The notes beneath the pieces were generated by a model. The model saw nothing but the letters and a program-made list of their open reading frames with translations, ran no database searches and was not told the DNA's origin. Made by a program: the position numbers and the translations under genes. Below are positions 27,005 to 37,262 of a DNA stretch of 64,000 bases, one piece after another (the stretch's first letter is position 1; the number at the start of each line of letters is the position of its first letter). The stretch comes from Pseudomonas fluorescens (GTDB lineage Bacteria > Pseudomonadota > Gammaproteobacteria > Pseudomonadales > Pseudomonadaceae), in the NCBI RefSeq assembly GCF_902497895.1, contig NZ_CABVHQ010000001.1, forward strand, positions 62,001-126,000. Direction: 5' to 3'.

Positions 27005-29671
27005 TTACTCCTGCGGTTCGGCGTCGTCAGCAGCGGCATCGAGTTGCTGATCTTCAACAACATCATCGATGACTACACCAGCTTCGAACTCGGCGCCTTC
27101 TTCGCCTTCCTCGCCTTCCAGCTCTTCGCCTTCAACTTCGGATGGCTCCTGAACCCGCTCCAGGCCGACCAGTGTTTCGTCGCTGGCCAGTTTGATCAGG
27201 GTCACGCCCTGAGTGTTGCGGCCGAGGCTGGACACTTCGTCGACGCGGGTACGAACCAGTGTGCCCTGGTCGGAAATCAGCATGATTTCCTCGCCGTCGA
27301 GCACCTGGACCGCGCCGACCAGACGGCCGTTGCGATCGTTGCTGACCATGGCGATAACGCCCTGACCGCCACGTTTGTACTCTGGGAACTCGGTGATTGC
27401 CGTGCGTTTGCCATAACCACGCGCCGAAGCGGTGAGGATCTGGCTGCCTTCTTCCGGGATCAGCATGGAAATCAGCTTCTGCCCTTCCGGCAGGCGCATG
27501 CCACGCACACCGCGAGCGGTACGGCCCATGGCGCGAACGTCGGACTCTTTGAAGCGGGTGACCTTGCCGCCGTCGGAGAACAGCATGACTTCGCGCTCGC
27601 CATCGGTAATGGCCGCGGAAATCAGCACGTCGCCTTCGTCCAGCTCCAGCGCGATCAGACCGACGCTGCGTTGACGGCTGAATTGCTCCAGCGGGGTCTT
27701 CTTCACGGTACCGTCAGCGGTGGCCATGAAGATGAAGTGACCTTCGGTGTACTCGTCGACCGGCAGCATGGTGGTGATGTATTCACCCTCACCCAGCGGC
27801 AGCAGGTTGACCAATGGCCGACCACGGGCAGCGCGGGACGCTTCCGGAATTTCGTAGGTTTTCAGCCAGTAGACCTTGCCCTTGCTGGAGAACAGCAACA
27901 GCGTGGTGTGGCTGTTGGCGACCAGCAGGTGAGCGATATAGTCCTCATCCTTGACGCCGGTAGCCGATTTGCCTTTACCGCCACGACGCTGGGCCTGGTA
28001 CGCAGCCAATGGCTGGGTCTTGGCATAGCCACTGTGGGAGATGGTCACGACGCGCTCTTCTTCCGGGATCATGTCACCCAGGGTCAGGTCGAGACGGGCA
28101 TCGAGAATCTCGGTACGACGCACATCGCCGTATTCGGCACGAATGACTTCCAGTTCCTCGCGGATCACTTCCATCAAGCGCACTGCGCTGTTGAGGATGC
28201 GGATCAGCTCACCGATCTGGTTGAGGATTTCCTGGTATTCGGCCAGCAGCTTTTCGTGTTCCAGGCCGGTCAGACGGTGCAGACGCAGCTCCAGAATGGC
28301 TTGCGCCTGTTCTGGCGAGAGGAAGTACTTGCCTTCGCGCAGACCGTATTGCGGGTCGAGGTTGTCCGGACGGCAGGAATCGGCGCCGGCACGTTCGACC
28401 ATCGACACTACCGCGCTGGACTCCCAAGGCGTGCTGATCAGCGCTTCCTTGGCTTCCGACGGCGTTGGCGAGGCCTTGATCAGGGCGATGACCGGGTCGA
28501 TGTTCGACAGGGCAACGGCCTGACCTTCGAGGATATGCCCACGTTCGCGGGCTTTACGCAGTTCGAACACGGTACGCCGGGTCACGACTTCGCGACGGTG
28601 ACGCACGAAGGCTTCCAGCAGGTCCTTGAGGTTAAGGATCCGCGGACGGCCGTCAATCAGCGCCACGATGTTGATGCCGAACACCGCTTGCAGCTGGGTC
28701 TGGGCGTAGAGGTTGTTGAGGATCACCTCAGGCACTTCGCCACGACGCAGCTCGATCACCACGCGCATACCGTCTTTGTCAGACTCGTCGCGCAGTTCGG
28801 TGATGCCTTCGAGCTTCTTCTCTTTGACCAGCTCGGCGATTTTCTCGATCAGCCGCGCCTTGTTCAGCTGGTAAGGCAGTTCGGTAATGACGATCTGCTG
28901 ACGACCACCGACCTTGTCGATGTCTTCAATCATCGAGCGGGCACGCATGTAAATGCGCCCGCGACCGGTGCGATAGGCTTCGATGATGCCGGCGCGACCG
29001 TTGATGATCGCGGCCGTCGGGAAGTCCGGACCGGGGATGAATTGCATCAGCTCATCGATGGTCAGCTCGGGGTTTTCGATGAGTGCCAGGCAACCGTCGA
29101 TGACTTCACCGAGGTTGTGCGGCGGAATGTTGGTCGCCATGCCCACGGCAATACCGCTGGAGCCGTTGACCAGCAGGTTGGGGATCCTGGTCGGCATGAC
29201 CGCCGGGATCATTTCGGTGCCGTCGTAGTTCGGCACCCAGTCCACGGTTTCTTTGTGCAGGTCGGCCAGCAGCTCGTGCGCCAGCTTGCTCATGCGCACT
29301 TCGGTGTATCGCATGGCCGCGGCGTTGTCGCCGTCGACCGAACCGAAGTTGCCCTGGCCGTCTACCAGCAGGTAGCGCAGGGAAAAAGGCTGGGCCATAC
29401 GAACGATGGTGTCGTAGACCGCCGTATCACCGTGGGGGTGATACTTACCGATCACGTCACCGACAACACGGGCGGATTTCTTGTACGGCTTGTTCCAGTC
29501 GTTACTCAGCTCGCTCATCGCGAACAGTACGCGCCGGTGCACGGGCTTCAAGCCATCGCGCGCATCAGGCAGTGCCCGCCCGACAATTACGCTCATTGCG
29601 TAATCGAGGTAGGACTGCCTCATCTCGTCTTCGATATTGACCGGGATGATTTCTTTGGCCAGTTCGCCCAT
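27005..29671 (-). CDS. gyrA: DNA gyrase subunit A
   Basis: An 888-residue type IIA topoisomerase subunit. The catalytic Tyr122 lies in AAAMRYTE. The quinolone-resistance region ([13 protein letters not shown]) has Thr83 and Asp87, the unaltered residues of susceptible Pseudomonas. The C-terminal beta-pinwheel contains the GyrA-box QRRGGKGK, and the protein ends in a long acidic tail ([20 protein letters not shown] onwards). With GyrB it introduces negative supercoils. The ATG at 29671 has an AGG site close upstream. It lies between mtnA and serC on the same strand, as in other pseudomonads. Confidence 0.98.
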   Translation of the reverse strand: MGELAKEIIPVNIEDEMRQSYLDYAMSVIVGRALPDARDGLKPVHRRVLFAMSELSNDWNKPYKKSARVVGDVIGKYHPHGDTAVYDTIVRMAQPFSLRYLLVDGQGNFGSVDGDNAAAMRYTEVRMSKLAHELLADLHKETVDWVPNYDGTEMIPAVMPTRIPNLLVNGSSGIAVGMATNIPPHNLGEVIDGCLALIENPELTIDELMQFIPGPDFPTAAIINGRAGIIEAYRTGRGRIYMRARSMIEDIDKVGGRQQIVITELPYQLNKARLIEKIAELVKEKKLEGITELRDESDKDGMRVVIELRRGEVPEVILNNLYAQTQLQAVFGINIVALIDGRPRILNLKDLLEAFVRHRREVVTRRTVFELRKARERGHILEGQAVALSNIDPVIALIKASPTPSEAKEALISTPWESSAVVSMVERAGADSCRPDNLDPQYGLREGKYFLSPEQAQAILELRLHRLTGLEHEKLLAEYQEILNQIGELIRILNSAVRLMEVIREELEVIRAEYGDVRRTEILDARLDLTLGDMIPEEERVVTISHSGYAKTQPLAAYQAQRRGGKGKSATGVKDEDYIAHLLVANSHTTLLLFSSKGKVYWLKTYEIPEASRAARGRPLVNLLPLGEGEYITTMLPVDEYTEGHFIFMATADGTVKKTPLEQFSRQRSVGLIALELDEGDVLISAAITDGEREVMLFSDGGKVTRFKESDVRAMGRTARGVRGMRLPEGQKLISMLIPEEGSQILTASARGYGKRTAITEFPEYKRGGQGVIAMVSNDRNGRLVGAVQVLDGEEIMLISDQGTLVRTRVDEVSSLGRNTQGVTLIKLASDETLVGLERVQEPSEVEGEELEGEEGEEGAEFEAGVVIDDVVEDQQLDAAADDAEPQE

Positions 29672-30139
29672 GAGAAGCCTGATTCCTTTTTCTGGTGAAA
29701 CCTCGTCACATCCATATGGGACGAACGAAGCTCGTCGCTGCAGGCTCGGTGCCGTGCATCGACTTACGACAAATCAACGAGTTATGCCTGGATCTGCGCA
29801 GTAAAGGCAGCCACATCGGGCAACCCTGGAAACCGCCGGATGTTATCACAATCGCCGCCACGCACCTATCCCCCAGACGCGCATGGAGCATAGTTAGTTG
29901 ACCGGTGACAGGCTGATAGGGGACGAGAGAGGCTTAGAGCCGAGTTGAATGAAGATTCTGGATCGTTTACCGATGATCCGGTGCTGCAAACACCGACCGT
30001 AGGAGCTGCCGAAGGCTGCGATCTTTTCAGGATCACCGCCGATTCGCCAAGAAGATCAAAAGATCGCAGCCTGCGGCAGCTCCTACGCCGCCCCGTTACA
30101 CCCGCGATATTGCCGGAACATGTGGCCCCGCAGCACGCC
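29672..30139. other. mtnA-gyrA intergenic region
   Basis: A 468-base gap. It holds one REPIN (29998-30088) and, nearer gyrA, about 320 bases where the gyrA promoter should be. An extended -10-like TGTGATAAC on the minus strand near 29845 is the best candidate, without a clear -35 box. No gene is supported. Confidence 0.5.
29998..30088. repeat. REPIN upstream of gyrA
   Basis: Facing arms CCGTAGGAGCTGCCGAAGGC + TGCGATCTTTT and AAAAGATCGCAGCCTGCGGC + AGCTCCTAC enclose about 25 bases. Same family as the repeats at 18.5, 34.1, 36.2, 43.4, 52.7 and 56.3 kb. Confidence 0.88.
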
Positions 30140-31216
30140 TCAATGTAACCGCTTGCGACACATCAACTGCGCCATTTTCGCGGTATCCGGTCGCTCGACT
30201 ATGCCTTTCTCGGTAATGATTGCGTCGATCAGGTCCGCCGGGGTGACGTCGAACACCGGGTTGAACGCATCGACATCGGCCCCGACCCGCTTGCCGCCGA
30301 CTTCCAGCAGTTCACTGCCGGCACGCTCTTCGATAGGGATGTCATCGCCGCTGGCCAGGCTCATGTCGATGGTCGAACTCGGCGCCACCACCATGAAGCG
30401 CACGCCGTGGTGCATGGCGCATACCGCCAGCTGGTAGGTGCCGATCTTGTTCGCCACATCGCCATTGGCGGTGATCCGGTCAGCGCCAACGATCACCCAG
30501 GTGACACCCTTGGTTTTCATGATATGCGCAGCCGCCGAGTCGGCGTTCAGGGTGACGGGGATGCCTTCGTTGGCAAGCTCCCAGGCGGTCAGCCGTGAAC
30601 CTTGCAGCCAGGGCCGGGTTTCGTCGGCGTAGACGCGCTCGACCATACCTTCCAGCCAAGCGCCACGAATCACCCCCAGCGCTGTACCGAAGCCGCCGGT
30701 AGCCAGGGCACCGGTATTGCAATGGGTCAGGATCGCCTGGGCATTGCCCTGATGCTTGCGGATCAGATCCACACCCAACTGCGCCATGGTCAGATTGGCT
30801 TCGCGATCGCTTTCATGAATCGCCATGGCCTCGGCCTCAAGCACCGCCAACGGATGAGCGTGCCCTTTCAGGCGCTCAAGACGCTCGCGCATGCGATTCA
30901 GCGCCCAGAATAGATTGACCGCCGTCGGGCGCGAATCCGCGAGCAAGGCAAAGTCCTCTTCCAGGGCGGCCTGCCAGTCACCACCGGCGGCATAACGGAT
31001 GCGCGCCGCCAGTACCACCGCATAAGCCGCGCTGATGCCAATGGCCGGGGCGCCGCGCACCACCATCGAGCGAATGGCCTCGGCCACACCGGCGGCGGTG
31101 GTGTAAGCGATCCAGCTTTCCTCAAACGGCAGAATGCGCTGATCAAGCAGGTAAAGGGCGCCGTCCCGCCAATCGATGGCCTTCACCTTCTCCGCAGCCA
31201 ACAGTCGATCGCGCAT
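30140..31216 (-). CDS. mtnA: S-methyl-5-thioribose-1-phosphate isomerase
   Basis: A 358-residue member of the MtnA/eIF2B-alpha family. [14 protein letters not shown] holds the N-terminal Arg-Gly-Ala substrate loop, [18 protein letters not shown] the catalytic Cys region, and [19 protein letters not shown] the catalytic Asp and substrate-binding Asn-Lys. It converts 5-methylthioribose-1-phosphate to the ribulose form in methionine salvage. It is divergent from mtaD, and in Pseudomonas MTA is deaminated before phosphorolysis, so the pair fits one pathway. A perfect TATAAT on the minus strand at 31250-31255 lies just before the gene. Confidence 0.96.
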   Translation of the reverse strand: MRDRLLAAEKVKAIDWRDGALYLLDQRILPFEESWIAYTTAAGVAEAIRSMVVRGAPAIGISAAYAVVLAARIRYAAGGDWQAALEEDFALLADSRPTAVNLFWALNRMRERLERLKGHAHPLAVLEAEAMAIHESDREANLTMAQLGVDLIRKHQGNAQAILTHCNTGALATGGFGTALGVIRGAWLEGMVERVYADETRPWLQGSRLTAWELANEGIPVTLNADSAAAHIMKTKGVTWVIVGADRITANGDVANKIGTYQLAVCAMHHGVRFMVVAPSSTIDMSLASGDDIPIEERAGSELLEVGGKRVGADVDAFNPVFDVTPADLIDAIITEKGIVERPDTAKMAQLMCRKRLH

Positions 31217-31249
31217 GCCTCACCCCATACTCACTAACAAAAGCCGCCG

Positions 31250-31255
31250 ATTATA
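31250..31255 (-). promoter_or_regulatory. -10 box of mtnA promoter; TATACT on the opposite strand serves mtaD
   Basis: The 108-base divergent gap has TATAAT reading towards mtnA (31250-31255) and TATACT reading towards mtaD (31282-31287). No consensus -35 box is spaced 17 bases from either, so both promoters may be weak or need an activator. Confidence 0.5.
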
Positions 31256-31324
31256 GCGATCCCCCCGCGAAGACGCTCGGGTATACTTCGCCATCCTTTA
31301 TAACAGCACCGGAAACTGCCCGAG

Positions 31325-32656
31325 ATGCCGAACACCGCCGCCCCGCTCGACTTATTATTGCTGCCGACCTGGTTGGTGCCAGTCGAACCCGCCGGCGTGG
31401 TTCTCAAAGAGCATGGCCTGGGCATCCGTGACGGGCGTATTGCATTTATCGGCCCACGTGCCGCAGCCTTGAAACTCGAGGCCGGCGAGGTCCGCGAACT
31501 GCCGGGCATGCTGCTCAGCCCTGGCCTGATCAATGCGCACGGGCATGCGGCGATGACCCTGTTCCGCGGTCTGGCCGATGACTTGCCACTGATGACCTGG
31601 CTGGAACAGCACATCTGGCCGGCCGAAGCCAAGTGGGTCGATGAGGATTTTGTCCGCGACGGCACCGATCTGGCCATCGCCGAGCAGCTGAAAGGCGGTA
31701 TCACCTGTTTCTCCGACATGTATTTCTTCCCGAAAGTTGCCAGCGAACGGGTGCATAACAGCGGTATTCGCGCGCAAATTGCCATTCCGGTCCTCGATTT
31801 CCCGATTCCCGGTGCCAGCGATGCCGATGAGGCCATCCGCCAGGGCGTCGCGTTGTTCAGCGATCTCAAGCACCATCCGCGCATCAAGATCGCCTTCGGC
31901 CCCCATGCCCCTTACACCGTTGGCGACGAGAACCTCGAGAAAATCCGGGTGATCGCCGAGGAACTGGACGTCTCGATTCATATGCACGTTCATGAAACCG
32001 CCTTTGAAGTGCAGCAATCCGTCGAGCAGCGCGGCGAGCGGCCACTGGCCCGCCTGGGGCGCCTGGGCTTGCTCGGGCCGCGTTTCCAGGCCGTGCACAT
32101 GACGCAAATCAGCGATGAAGACCTGACTTTACTGGTAGAAAGTAACAGCAGCGTGATTCATTGCCCGGAATCGAACCTGAAACTGGCCAGCGGCTTCTGC
32201 CCGGTCGAGCGTTTGTGGCAGGCCGGGGTCAATGTGGCGGTCGGCACCGACGGCGCGGCCAGCAACAATGACCTCGACCTGCTTGGCGAAACCCGCACTG
32301 CCGCCCTGCTGGCCAAGGCCGTTGCCGGCTCGGCAACGGCCCTGGATGCCCATCGCGCCTTGCGCATGGCCACGCTCAATGGCGCCCGGGCGCTGGGGCT
32401 GGACGCCGAAATTGGCTCACTGGAAGTCGGCAAGGCCGCCGACCTGGTGGCCTTCGATCTCTCCGGTCTGGCGCAACAGCCGGTTTACGACCCGGTCTCG
32501 CAGCTTATCTATGCCACCGGCCGGGATTGCGTGAAGCACCTATGGGTCGCCGGCAAGCAATTGCTCGACGACCGGCGCCTGACCCGCCTGGACGAACAAC
32601 AGCTCTGCGCCACGGCGACAGTCTGGGGCGAACGCATCAGCGGCCACTGCCAATAG
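31325..32656 (+). CDS. mtaD: 5-methylthioadenosine deaminase (TRZ/ATZ-type amidohydrolase)
   Basis: A 443-residue amidohydrolase. The first metal His pair lies in [14 protein letters not shown] (as HGH), more ligands in [11 protein letters not shown], and the metal Asp in [13 protein letters not shown]. Homologues in pseudomonads deaminate 5-methylthioadenosine to 5-methylthioinosine, which is then split to MTR-1-phosphate, the substrate of MtnA encoded divergently. Other members of this family deaminate S-adenosylhomocysteine, so activity on that substrate is possible. It precedes ubiG by 65 bases. Confidence 0.9.
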   Translation: MPNTAAPLDLLLLPTWLVPVEPAGVVLKEHGLGIRDGRIAFIGPRAAALKLEAGEVRELPGMLLSPGLINAHGHAAMTLFRGLADDLPLMTWLEQHIWPAEAKWVDEDFVRDGTDLAIAEQLKGGITCFSDMYFFPKVASERVHNSGIRAQIAIPVLDFPIPGASDADEAIRQGVALFSDLKHHPRIKIAFGPHAPYTVGDENLEKIRVIAEELDVSIHMHVHETAFEVQQSVEQRGERPLARLGRLGLLGPRFQAVHMTQISDEDLTLLVESNSSVIHCPESNLKLASGFCPVERLWQAGVNVAVGTDGAASNNDLDLLGETRTAALLAKAVAGSATALDAHRALRMATLNGARALGLDAEIGSLEVGKAADLVAFDLSGLAQQPVYDPVSQLIYATGRDCVKHLWVAGKQLLDDRRLTRLDEQQLCATATVWGERISGHCQ

Positions 32657-32721
32657 ACAGAAAACCTTGAGCCGCGGCTCAAGGCTGACCACAGCATTTA
32701 TCAGCTTTAGAGGATGACCCC

Positions 32722-33420
32722 ATGAGCAACGTCGACCACGCTGAAATCGCCAAATTCGAAGCCCTCGCCCATCGCTGGTGGGATCGTGAAAGCGAATTCA
32801 AACCGCTGCACGACATCAACCCGCTGCGGGTCAACTGGATTGACGAGCGAGTAAAACTGGCCGGCAAGAAGGTCCTCGACGTCGGTTGCGGCGGCGGCAT
32901 CCTCAGCGAAGCCATGGCTCAACGCGGCGCGACCGTCATGGGCATCGACATGGGTGAAGCGCCGTTGGCGGTGGCCCAGTTGCATCAACTGGAGTCCGGC
33001 GTCAGCGTCGACTATCGGCAGATCACCGCCGAAGGCCTGGCCGAGGAAATGCCCGAGCAATTCGACGTGATCACCTGCCTGGAAATGCTCGAGCACGTAC
33101 CGGACCCGTCTTCGGTGATCCGCGCCTGCTTCCGCATGGTCAAGCCCGGCGGCCAGGTGTTCTTCTCCACCATCAACCGCAATCCGAAGGCGTTTTTGTT
33201 CGCCATCGTCGGCGCCGAATACATCATGAAACTGCTGCCACGCGGCACCCATGACTTCAAGAAATTCATCCGTCCTTCCGAGCTCGGCGCCTGGAGCCGC
33301 TCGGCCGGGCTGTCGGTCAAGGACATCATCGGCTTGACCTACAACCCGCTGACCAAGCACTACAAGCTGGCGTCGGACGTTGACGTCAACTACATGATCC
33401 AGACCCTGCGAGAGGAATAA
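32722..33420 (+). CDS. ubiG: bifunctional O-methyltransferase of ubiquinone synthesis
   Basis: A 232-residue class I methyltransferase. The SAM loop [16 protein letters not shown] is at about 52-67, [13 protein letters not shown] is motif II, and [12 protein letters not shown] is the UbiG-specific segment. It methylates two hydroxyl groups during ubiquinone synthesis. The N-terminal [10 protein letters not shown] is diagnostic for UbiG. ATG at 32722 follows an AGAGGAT site, and mupP begins four bases after its stop, so the two form an operon. Confidence 0.97.
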   Translation: MSNVDHAEIAKFEALAHRWWDRESEFKPLHDINPLRVNWIDERVKLAGKKVLDVGCGGGILSEAMAQRGATVMGIDMGEAPLAVAQLHQLESGVSVDYRQITAEGLAEEMPEQFDVITCLEMLEHVPDPSSVIRACFRMVKPGGQVFFSTINRNPKAFLFAIVGAEYIMKLLPRGTHDFKKFIRPSELGAWSRSAGLSVKDIIGLTYNPLTKHYKLASDVDVNYMIQTLREE

Positions 33421-33424
33421 GCCC

Positions 33425-34093
33425 ATGCGCATCAGAGCGGTTCTTTTTGACATGGATGGCACTCTGCTCGACACCGCACCGGACTTTATCGCCATCTGCC
33501 AGAGCATGCGGGCCGATCGCGGCCTGGCGCCGATTTCCGACAAGCACATCCGCGACGAGATCTCCGGTGGCGCCCGGGCCATGGTGGCAGTGACCTTCTC
33601 GATGGACCCGGAATCACCGGGCTTCGAGGACCTGCGCCTGGAGTTTCTGGAGCGCTACCTGAAAGACTGCGCCGTCCATAGCAAACTGTTCGACGGCATG
33701 GCCGAACTGCTGGCCGACATCGAAAAGGCCAAGCTGATCTGGGGCGTCGTGACCAACAAGCCGTTGCGTTTCGCCGAACCGATCATGCAACAACTGGGGT
33801 TGGCCGAGCGCTCGGCCTTGCTGATTTGCCCGGATCATGTGAAGAACAGCAAGCCTGATCCCGAGCCGCTGATCCTCGCCTGCAAGATGCTCGACCTGGA
33901 TCCGGCCAGTGTGTTGTTCGTCGGCGACGACCTGCGCGATATCGAATCGGGCCGCGATGCCGGGACCCGAACCGCTGCCGTGACCTATGGCTATATTCAT
34001 CCGGACGACAACCCGAGGCATTGGGGTGCGGATGTGGTGGTCGATCATCCGCTGGAGTTGCGCAAGGTGCTGGATGGTGCGTGTGGTTGTTGA
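33425..34093 (+). CDS. mupP: N-acetylmuramic acid 6-phosphate phosphatase
   Basis: A 222-residue HAD-family phosphatase. Motif I is [10 protein letters not shown] with both aspartates near residues 9 and 11, motif II is the Thr of GVVTNKPL, motif III the Lys of [10 protein letters not shown], and motif IV the Asp pair in [12 protein letters not shown]. Homologues were long annotated as phosphoglycolate phosphatase (Gph). The ubiG-mupP-yciK order is that of the pseudomonad MupP, which dephosphorylates MurNAc-6-phosphate in the recycling pathway that gives intrinsic fosfomycin tolerance. A true Gph role cannot be excluded from sequence alone. Confidence 0.88.
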   Translation: MRIRAVLFDMDGTLLDTAPDFIAICQSMRADRGLAPISDKHIRDEISGGARAMVAVTFSMDPESPGFEDLRLEFLERYLKDCAVHSKLFDGMAELLADIEKAKLIWGVVTNKPLRFAEPIMQQLGLAERSALLICPDHVKNSKPDPEPLILACKMLDLDPASVLFVGDDLRDIESGRDAGTRTAAVTYGYIHPDDNPRHWGADVVVDHPLELRKVLDGACGC

Positions 34094-34126
34094 TTATTTC
34101 GAACGCTCAGGCTCCGCGCTGACAGC

Positions 34127-34204
34127 AAAAGATCGCAGGCTACGCCAGCTCCTACACCGATCGCGCGTACCCCTGTAGGAGCTGCCGAAGGCTGCGATCT
34201 TTTC
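34127..34204. repeat. two REP sequences between mupP and yciK
   Basis: AAAAGATCGCAGGCTACGCC + AGCTCCTAC and, after about 18 bases, TGTAGGAGCTGCCGAAGGCT + GCGATCTTTT. The arms point in the inverse order to most REPINs here (tail-to-tail), so they may be two single REPs rather than one REPIN. Confidence 0.82.
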
Positions 34205-34253
34205 GTGATCGCCTTGGCACTGTGCCTGTTTCTGATTTTTGTTGAGGTTTTTT

Positions 34254-34994
34254 ATGTTTGATTACTCCGCTCGCCCTGAATTGCTCAAAGACCGGGTCAT
34301 CCTGGTGACCGGCGCCGGCCGCGGCATTGGTGCCGCTGCCGCCAAGACCTTTGCCGCCCATGGCGCCACCGTGCTGCTGCTGGGCAAGACCGAAGCCAAT
34401 CTGACCCAGGTCTACGATGAAATCGAAGCGGCCGGCCACCCACAGCCGGTGGTCATTCCGTTCAACCTGGAAACCGCGCTGCCCCATCAGTACGACGAAT
34501 TGGCGGCGATGGTCGAAAACGAATTCGGGCACCTTGATGGTTTGCTGCACAACGCTTCGATCATTGGTCCGCGCACCCCCATCGAGCAGCTGTCCGGCGA
34601 GAACTTCATGCGAGTGATGCAAGTCAACGTCAACGCCATGTTCATGCTGACCAGCACCCTGCTACCGCTGCTCAAGCTGTCGCAGGATGCCTCGGTGGTG
34701 TTCACTTCAAGCAGTGTCGGACGCAAAGGCCGCGCCTACTGGGGCGCTTACGGGGTGTCGAAGTTTGCCACCGAAGGCCTGATGCAAACCCTGGCCGATG
34801 AACTGGACGCCGTCGCTCCGGTGCGTGCCAACAGCATCAACCCTGGCGCCACCCGCACCAGCATGCGCGCGCAGGCATACCCGGGAGAAAATCCGGACAA
34901 CAATCCAGCCCCTGAAGAAATCATGCCGGTTTATCTGTATCTGATGGGCCCGGACAGCACCGGCATCAACGGCCAGGCTTTCGACGCACAGTAA
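34254..34994 (+). CDS. yciK: YciK-type short-chain oxidoreductase
   Basis: A 246-residue classical SDR. The NAD(P) loop TGAGRGIGAAAAKTFA lies near 21-36, LHNASIIGP follows strand 4, VFTSSSVGRKGR holds the catalytic Ser, and YGVSKFATEG the Tyr/Lys pair. ATG at 34254 follows GAGG; an upstream in-frame start at 34239 lacks a ribosome site. It closes the ubiG-mupP-yciK run. The E. coli homologue has no firmly assigned substrate, and none can be read here. Confidence 0.93.
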   Translation: MFDYSARPELLKDRVILVTGAGRGIGAAAAKTFAAHGATVLLLGKTEANLTQVYDEIEAAGHPQPVVIPFNLETALPHQYDELAAMVENEFGHLDGLLHNASIIGPRTPIEQLSGENFMRVMQVNVNAMFMLTSTLLPLLKLSQDASVVFTSSSVGRKGRAYWGAYGVSKFATEGLMQTLADELDAVAPVRANSINPGATRTSMRAQAYPGENPDNNPAPEEIMPVYLYLMGPDSTGINGQAFDAQ

Positions 34995-35131
34995 CACCTC
35001 CCTCTCCAGCGCCGCGACGGAATACCGTCGCGAGCAGCCTTTCTGTCAAAAATGCCGAAGCACCCATAAATCTGGGCAGCTTTGTTTTTCAACACCTTGA
35101 ATTCAAAGGTTTTTGATTTAACTGAACCGAA

Positions 35132-35146
35132 TGGCACGACTTTCGC
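35132..35146 (+). promoter_or_regulatory. sigma-54 -24/-12-like sequence before the GGDEF gene
   Basis: TGGCACGACTTTCGC fits TGGCAC-N5-TTGC with one mismatch (C for the second T) and keeps the essential GG and GC dinucleotides at 10-base spacing. It lies 176 bases before the ATG at 35322. An activator site was not identified unless the 35224 palindrome serves another regulator. Confidence 0.4.
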
Positions 35147-35223
35147 TCTAACACTGCTCAGACACGCAAAGTGTTAGCGAAACGGGACTCGCCTGAACCG
35201 GGCTTATTCCGGTAGGTAAAGCA

Positions 35224-35238
35224 GACTAGATTCTAGTC
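35224..35238. promoter_or_regulatory. 15-base perfect palindrome (possible operator)
   Basis: GACTAGA-T-TCTAGTC is an exact inverted repeat with a one-base centre, 84 bases before the GGDEF start. It is too short and too AT-weak to be a terminator and lacks a T run, so a protein site is more likely. Confidence 0.4.
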
Positions 35239-35321
35239 ACCTGTCCTACGGGACTGCACAGCCCGAAGCCGCTCTCACCCAGCCTGTAAGACAGCATTAC
35301 GTGCTTAGGGGCTCACATCAT

Positions 35322-36248
35322 ATGAATTCACCTAGCCAGACCAACGCAATTGACTTCGATAGCACCAAATTGCAACGCCTGGGCTTTGGTCAGCCGTCTC
35401 CTCTCCTGCAGCGTCCCGTCAGCCTTGCGCAACTGCGCCAGCAACTCAGCCTGCAACTGCAAACCAGTCTTGAGCCACAGCGCATTCTCGGATTGTTTTT
35501 CCGCGAAATTAAGCGCCTTGTGCCACTGGATGCCTTGAACTACCAGCACCAGGCCAGCGACTTGCGCCTGGAGTTCGGCCAGGGTGGTCACCACTGCGTG
35601 AGCTACAACCTCAGCCACGAAGGCGAACACCTGGGCGAACTGCTGTTTCGGCGTAATCAACGCTTTAGCGAACAGGAGCGAGGCAACCTGGAAGGTCTGC
35701 TCTGCGCCCTGCTCTACCCGGTACGCAATGCCTTGCTGTACCGGGCAGCGACTCAAAGTGCGCTGCGCGACCCGTTGACGGACACCGGCAACCGCATCGC
35801 CATGGATCAGACGCTGCAGCGGGAAATAGACCTGTCTCGCCGACATCTGCAGCCGCTATCGCTGTTGATGCTGGATATCGACCACTTCAAGAAAATCAAC
35901 GACAGCCACGGCCACCCCGCCGGCGACCAGGTGCTCAAGGCTGTAGCCGCCTCGATCAAGGGCCAGTTGCGCAATGTCGACATGGTGTTTCGATTCGGCG
36001 GTGAGGAGTTTCTGATCCTGCTCTCCAACACCGGTCGAGAACCTGCAGCGCTGGTGGGCGAACGCCTGCGCCATGCGGCACAGGCTCAGGATTATTGGGT
36101 GGATGACGCGTTTATCGAACTGACGGTTAGCCTCGGCTGCTCCACGCTATTACCCGCAGAGTCAGCCGAAAGCCTGTTGCGCCGAGCTGACAGCGCGTTG
36201 TACGTGGCAAAACGCCAAGGTCGCAATCAACTGGCGATGGCGGGCTGA
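35322..36248 (+). CDS. diguanylate cyclase (GGDEF protein)
   Basis: A 308-residue soluble protein. Residues about 35-140 look like a small GAF-like sensor domain (RILGLFFREIKRLVPLDAL, CVSYNLSHEGEHLGELLF). The C-terminal GGDEF domain begins DPLTDTGNRIAMDQ and has the active-site motif GGEEF, so it should make cyclic di-GMP. The RNVD five residues before GGEEF matches the RxxD inhibitory site, which predicts product inhibition. ATG at 35322 is preferred to the GTG at 35301. It is alone on this strand, behind a sigma-54-like site and a palindrome, so its control may be separate from the ubiG run. Confidence 0.92.
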   Translation: MNSPSQTNAIDFDSTKLQRLGFGQPSPLLQRPVSLAQLRQQLSLQLQTSLEPQRILGLFFREIKRLVPLDALNYQHQASDLRLEFGQGGHHCVSYNLSHEGEHLGELLFRRNQRFSEQERGNLEGLLCALLYPVRNALLYRAATQSALRDPLTDTGNRIAMDQTLQREIDLSRRHLQPLSLLMLDIDHFKKINDSHGHPAGDQVLKAVAASIKGQLRNVDMVFRFGGEEFLILLSNTGREPAALVGERLRHAAQAQDYWVDDAFIELTVSLGCSTLLPAESAESLLRRADSALYVAKRQGRNQLAMAG

Positions 36249-36414
36249 AGATCAAAAGATCGCAGCCTGCGGCAGCTCCTACAGGAGAATGGCGGACACC
36301 CACGACATTGCAGGTGCATGCGGTCGGCGTAGGAGCTGGCGAAGCCTGCGATCTTTTCGGCGGACACCACCATCGCCAAGATCAAAAGATCGCAGCCTGC
36401 GGCAGCTCCTACGG
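36246..36414. repeat. three REP sequences after the GGDEF gene
   Basis: REP copies at about 36248-36281, 36330-36357 and 36377-36413, alternating in direction. The last two form a REPIN. The first begins at the stop codon of the GGDEF gene. A GGTCGGCGTAGGAGC segment before the second copy also appears in the 52.7 kb tandem repeat. Confidence 0.85.
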
Positions 36415-36422
36415 GGGGATTG

Positions 36423-37217
36423 TCAGCTCTCGGCCATTACCATGTGCCCACGGGTTACCGAGGCCTTTTCCGAGTGCTCCATCTGTATGCACCGGTCCAG
36501 GAACAGGAACATATAGTCGTAACTCTTGCAGACTGCCTGCCGCAACTCGGTCTGCAGCGCCTGGCTTGGGTTCGTACCCGCCAGCGTGCAGATGATTTCC
36601 AGCGCTTCCCAGGGATGGGCATCATCATACTGGGCATGCATTTTCAGCCATTTCATCGCCCGTTTGCGGTCTTCCTCCGCAAACGCAGCCGCGTAGATGC
36701 CACTGGAGCAGACCAGTGCCGACCACTCGCCGGTCGCGCCCTCGATGGCATAGTTGGTCGCGGCAATCGCCACGATCAGCGAATCCGCCGAACTGGTATG
36801 CCAGCACCAATGGCTCAGGGCATGGAGCTCCGCGGGAACTTTTTGCCCCTGTAATTCTTCCAGGCTGATGCCGTGCGCACGGCTCCAGTGCACCCAGTAA
36901 TCGGCGTGATTGAGTTCTACCCGAATGTTACGCATCAGCCAGCGGCGCGCCATGTCTTCGCCGGGGTGACGGGCAAAGCGGGTTTTGGTCAGGTTTTGCG
37001 CCATGTACAAGGCGAACTGTTCAACAACTGGCCAGCCACCGATCAGGTACTGACGTATGGTTTTTGCGCCAAGCTTGTTATCACGCATGCGTTGATACAG
37101 TTCGTGCTCCACCACCCGGCGTTTGCTTTCGCTGCAATCCTGGATCAGTTTCTGTGCCCAGGCGGGGTAACTTGCGGCTTCCATAAGCGGGCCGGTTCTG
37201 TTGAATGTGTCGATCAC
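36423..37217 (-). CDS. TenA/heme-oxygenase-fold protein
   Basis: A 264-residue all-helical protein: PAWAQKLIQDCSESKRRVVEHELYQRM, a run of His/Glu residues (EHELY, RVELNHADYWVHW, HALSHWCWH, ATNYAIEGATGEW). The Glu-His spacing resembles the heme-oxygenase-like diiron or TenA fold. GTG at 37217 follows a strong AGGAG site; the longer frame to 37256 starts with TTG and is rejected. Homologues are annotated as TenA-family regulators, PqqC-like or iron-containing redox enzymes, and no function is proved. It lies just after the GGDEF-EAL gene on the same strand, 45 bases apart, so they may share a transcript. Confidence 0.72.
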   Translation of the reverse strand: MIDTFNRTGPLMEAASYPAWAQKLIQDCSESKRRVVEHELYQRMRDNKLGAKTIRQYLIGGWPVVEQFALYMAQNLTKTRFARHPGEDMARRWLMRNIRVELNHADYWVHWSRAHGISLEELQGQKVPAELHALSHWCWHTSSADSLIVAIAATNYAIEGATGEWSALVCSSGIYAAAFAEEDRKRAMKWLKMHAQYDDAHPWEALEIICTLAGTNPSQALQTELRQAVCKSYDYMFLFLDRCIQMEHSEKASVTRGHMVMAES

Positions 37218-37262
37218 TGTCGAACTCCTTTTGATTGTGATTGTACTGATCGGCAAAAGATT

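Larger units (their letters stand above)
34995..35321. other. yciK to GGDEF-gene intergenic region
   Basis: A 327-base gap. It holds a perfect hairpin CGCGACGG/CCGTCGCG (35013-35032) that may end yciK transcripts although no T run follows, a sigma-54-like site at 35132-35146 and a 15-base palindrome at 35224-35238. No gene is supported. Confidence 0.6.

Noticed and set aside
26993-29698. A 901-codon open frame antisense to gyrA
   Set aside because: It mirrors the GC-rich third positions of gyrA, has no ribosome site and no recognisable domain.
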